DNA from: Candidatus Gastranaerophilales bacterium
GTDB lineage: Bacteria > Cyanobacteriota > Vampirovibrionia > Gastranaerophilales > Gastranaerophilaceae
Assembly (NCBI GenBank): GCA_944323945.1
Contig: CALUUL010000051.1
Location: 1 to 13,039 of the forward strand
Length of the DNA: 13,039 bases
Direction of reading: 5' to 3'
The translations under genes were made by a program, and so were the position numbers. The notes below the pieces were generated by a model. It saw only the letters and a list, made by a program, of their open reading frames with translations. It did not search any database and was not told where the DNA came from. Shown piece after piece: positions 12,224 through 13,039 of this stretch. Each line of letters opens with the position of its first letter. The stretch's first letter is position 1.

Positions 12224-13039
12224 TTATTCTTGCACTACAGATTCTGCTTCCAGTTTTTTTATATTATCTATAATACTTTTTAAAGTTTCATCTGCTTTAT
12301 CATTATCTACTTGGCAAGTACCAGCATTCATATGTCCACCACCTTGATATTTATACATCATTGCACCTATATCAATAGGACAAGAACGGTTAACAATAGA
12401 CTTTCCTACCGCAAAGACAGTATTTTGGTTTTGTTTGCCATAGAAAATATGAACAGAAATATTGCATTGAGGGAATAATGCATAAACCATAAATCTATTT
12501 CCTACATGAATAACATCTTCATTGCGCACATCCAATATTGCAATTTTTTCATCTACTTTAGTACAACGCTTAATTTGTTCTTTAAATTTTTCTTGTTCTT
12601 CATTATAAAGAACAATTCTCTCACGGACATCAGGATCTTCCATTATTTCCGTAATCGATTTTTTAGGACATAAATCTACCAACTTAAGCATTAAATTATA
12701 ATTAGAAATACTGAAGTTTTTAAAGCGCCCTAAGCCTGTCCTTGGATCCATCAAATAATTTAAAAATACCCAACCTTCCGGATTTAATACATCATTTTGA
12801 GAAAAATTTGTACAATCCGCCTTATCAACAGCTTCCATTAAATCATGCAAATTAGAAGAGAATCTATCTTCTCCACCAAAATATTCATAAATGATTCTTG
12901 CTGATGATGGTGCTGCAGGTTCTATAATATAATTCTCTTTTACATCTTTTGTCCTTACAGCTTCACTTGAATGATGGTCAAAAGCCATATAAACACCACT
13001 GCAATATGGCAAGCTGGCTGTAATATCCGTTTCTCCCAA
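12224..13039 (-). CDS. DHH-DHHA1 family phosphoesterase, N-terminus outside the window
   Basis: The frame is open to the right edge, so the 271 codons seen are the C-terminal part. The first codon here is TTG and is more likely an internal Leu than a start. MAFDHHSSE (18-26) is the DHH motif with its metal-binding Asp and His residues. VDKAD (71-75) is the later acidic motif of the catalytic domain, and GGGHMNAG (233-240) is the substrate-binding glycine motif of the DHHA1 domain. The upstream DxD metal motif must lie in the missing part. DHH-DHHA1 proteins split phosphodiester or phosphoanhydride bonds in nano-RNA, pAp, cyclic di-AMP products or polyphosphate, and the sequence does not say which. 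No signal peptide can be judged. It ends 27 bases from a shared terminator with the zinc-ribbon gene. Confidence 0.88.
   Translation of the reverse strand: MGETDITASLPYCSGVYMAFDHHSSEAVRTKDVKENYIIEPAAPSSARIIYEYFGGEDRFSSNLHDLMEAVDKADCTNFSQNDVLNPEGWVFLNYLMDPRTGLGRFKNFSISNYNLMLKLVDLCPKKSITEIMEDPDVRERIVLYNEEQEKFKEQIKRCTKVDEKIAILDVRNEDVIHVGNRFMVYALFPQCNISVHIFYGKQNQNTVFAVGKSIVNRSCPIDIGAMMYKYQGGGHMNAGTCQVDNDKADETLKSIIDNIKKLEAESVVQE

Overview
The window is AT-rich DNA from a bacterium. Genes are compact, terminators are short hairpins, and tRNA-Met carries no encoded CCA. The gene set includes a cytoplasmic-type NagZ, a sugar porter, a SWIM-SNF2 ATPase, an AlkD-like glycosylase and a DHH phosphoesterase. 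Shine-Dalgarno use is mixed: some genes have a strong site, while others have a -10 box six bases before the ATG and look leaderless. The style resembles gut-associated non-photosynthetic Cyanobacteria (Gastranaerophilales/Vampirovibrionia), but that is an impression from composition and protein style. A low-GC Firmicute or another host-associated lineage is not excluded.

Layout, left to right. The 3' end of a gene (1-176) is followed after two bases by nagZ (179-1189). A small secreted T/Q/E/K-rich protein comes next (1262-1624). A perfect 49-bp palindrome (1641-1689) terminates it and the convergent sugar:proton symporter (1716-3077, minus). A divergent regulatory region with an 8-3-8 palindrome leads to two plus-strand genes: a secreted protein with nuclease-fold-like motifs (3299-3688) and a four-helix membrane protein with a cytoplasmic TPR domain (3769-4848). 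From 4849 to 5307 no gene is evident. This stretch holds two imperfect 61-bp direct repeats flanking two strong hairpins, which looks like a repeat element or structured RNA. A minus-strand elongator tRNA-Met (5308-5381) follows.

The most unusual gene is 5499-7739 (minus). It encodes a membrane-anchored coiled-coil protein in which a GHKL (Hsp90/MORC-like) ATP-binding domain is joined to a C-terminal HExxH metallopeptidase-like domain. Its own strong terminator lies at 5466-5490. It is divergent from a 1058-residue SWIM zinc-finger SNF2 ATPase (7883-11059), whose leader contains a small attenuator-like hairpin set.

The SNF2 gene converges, with three bases between stop codons, on an AlkD-family DNA alkylation repair gene (11063-11755). 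AlkD is divergent from a double zinc-ribbon protein (11795-12172), and both genes of that pair appear leaderless. A hairpin terminator (12172-12197) separates the zinc-ribbon gene from a convergent DHH-DHHA1 phosphoesterase whose N-terminus lies beyond the right edge (12224-13039).

NagZ and the porter suggest scavenging of peptidoglycan amino sugars and free sugars, and SNF2 with AlkD suggest DNA maintenance. The GHKL-HExxH protein and the intergenic repeat element are the least explained parts.
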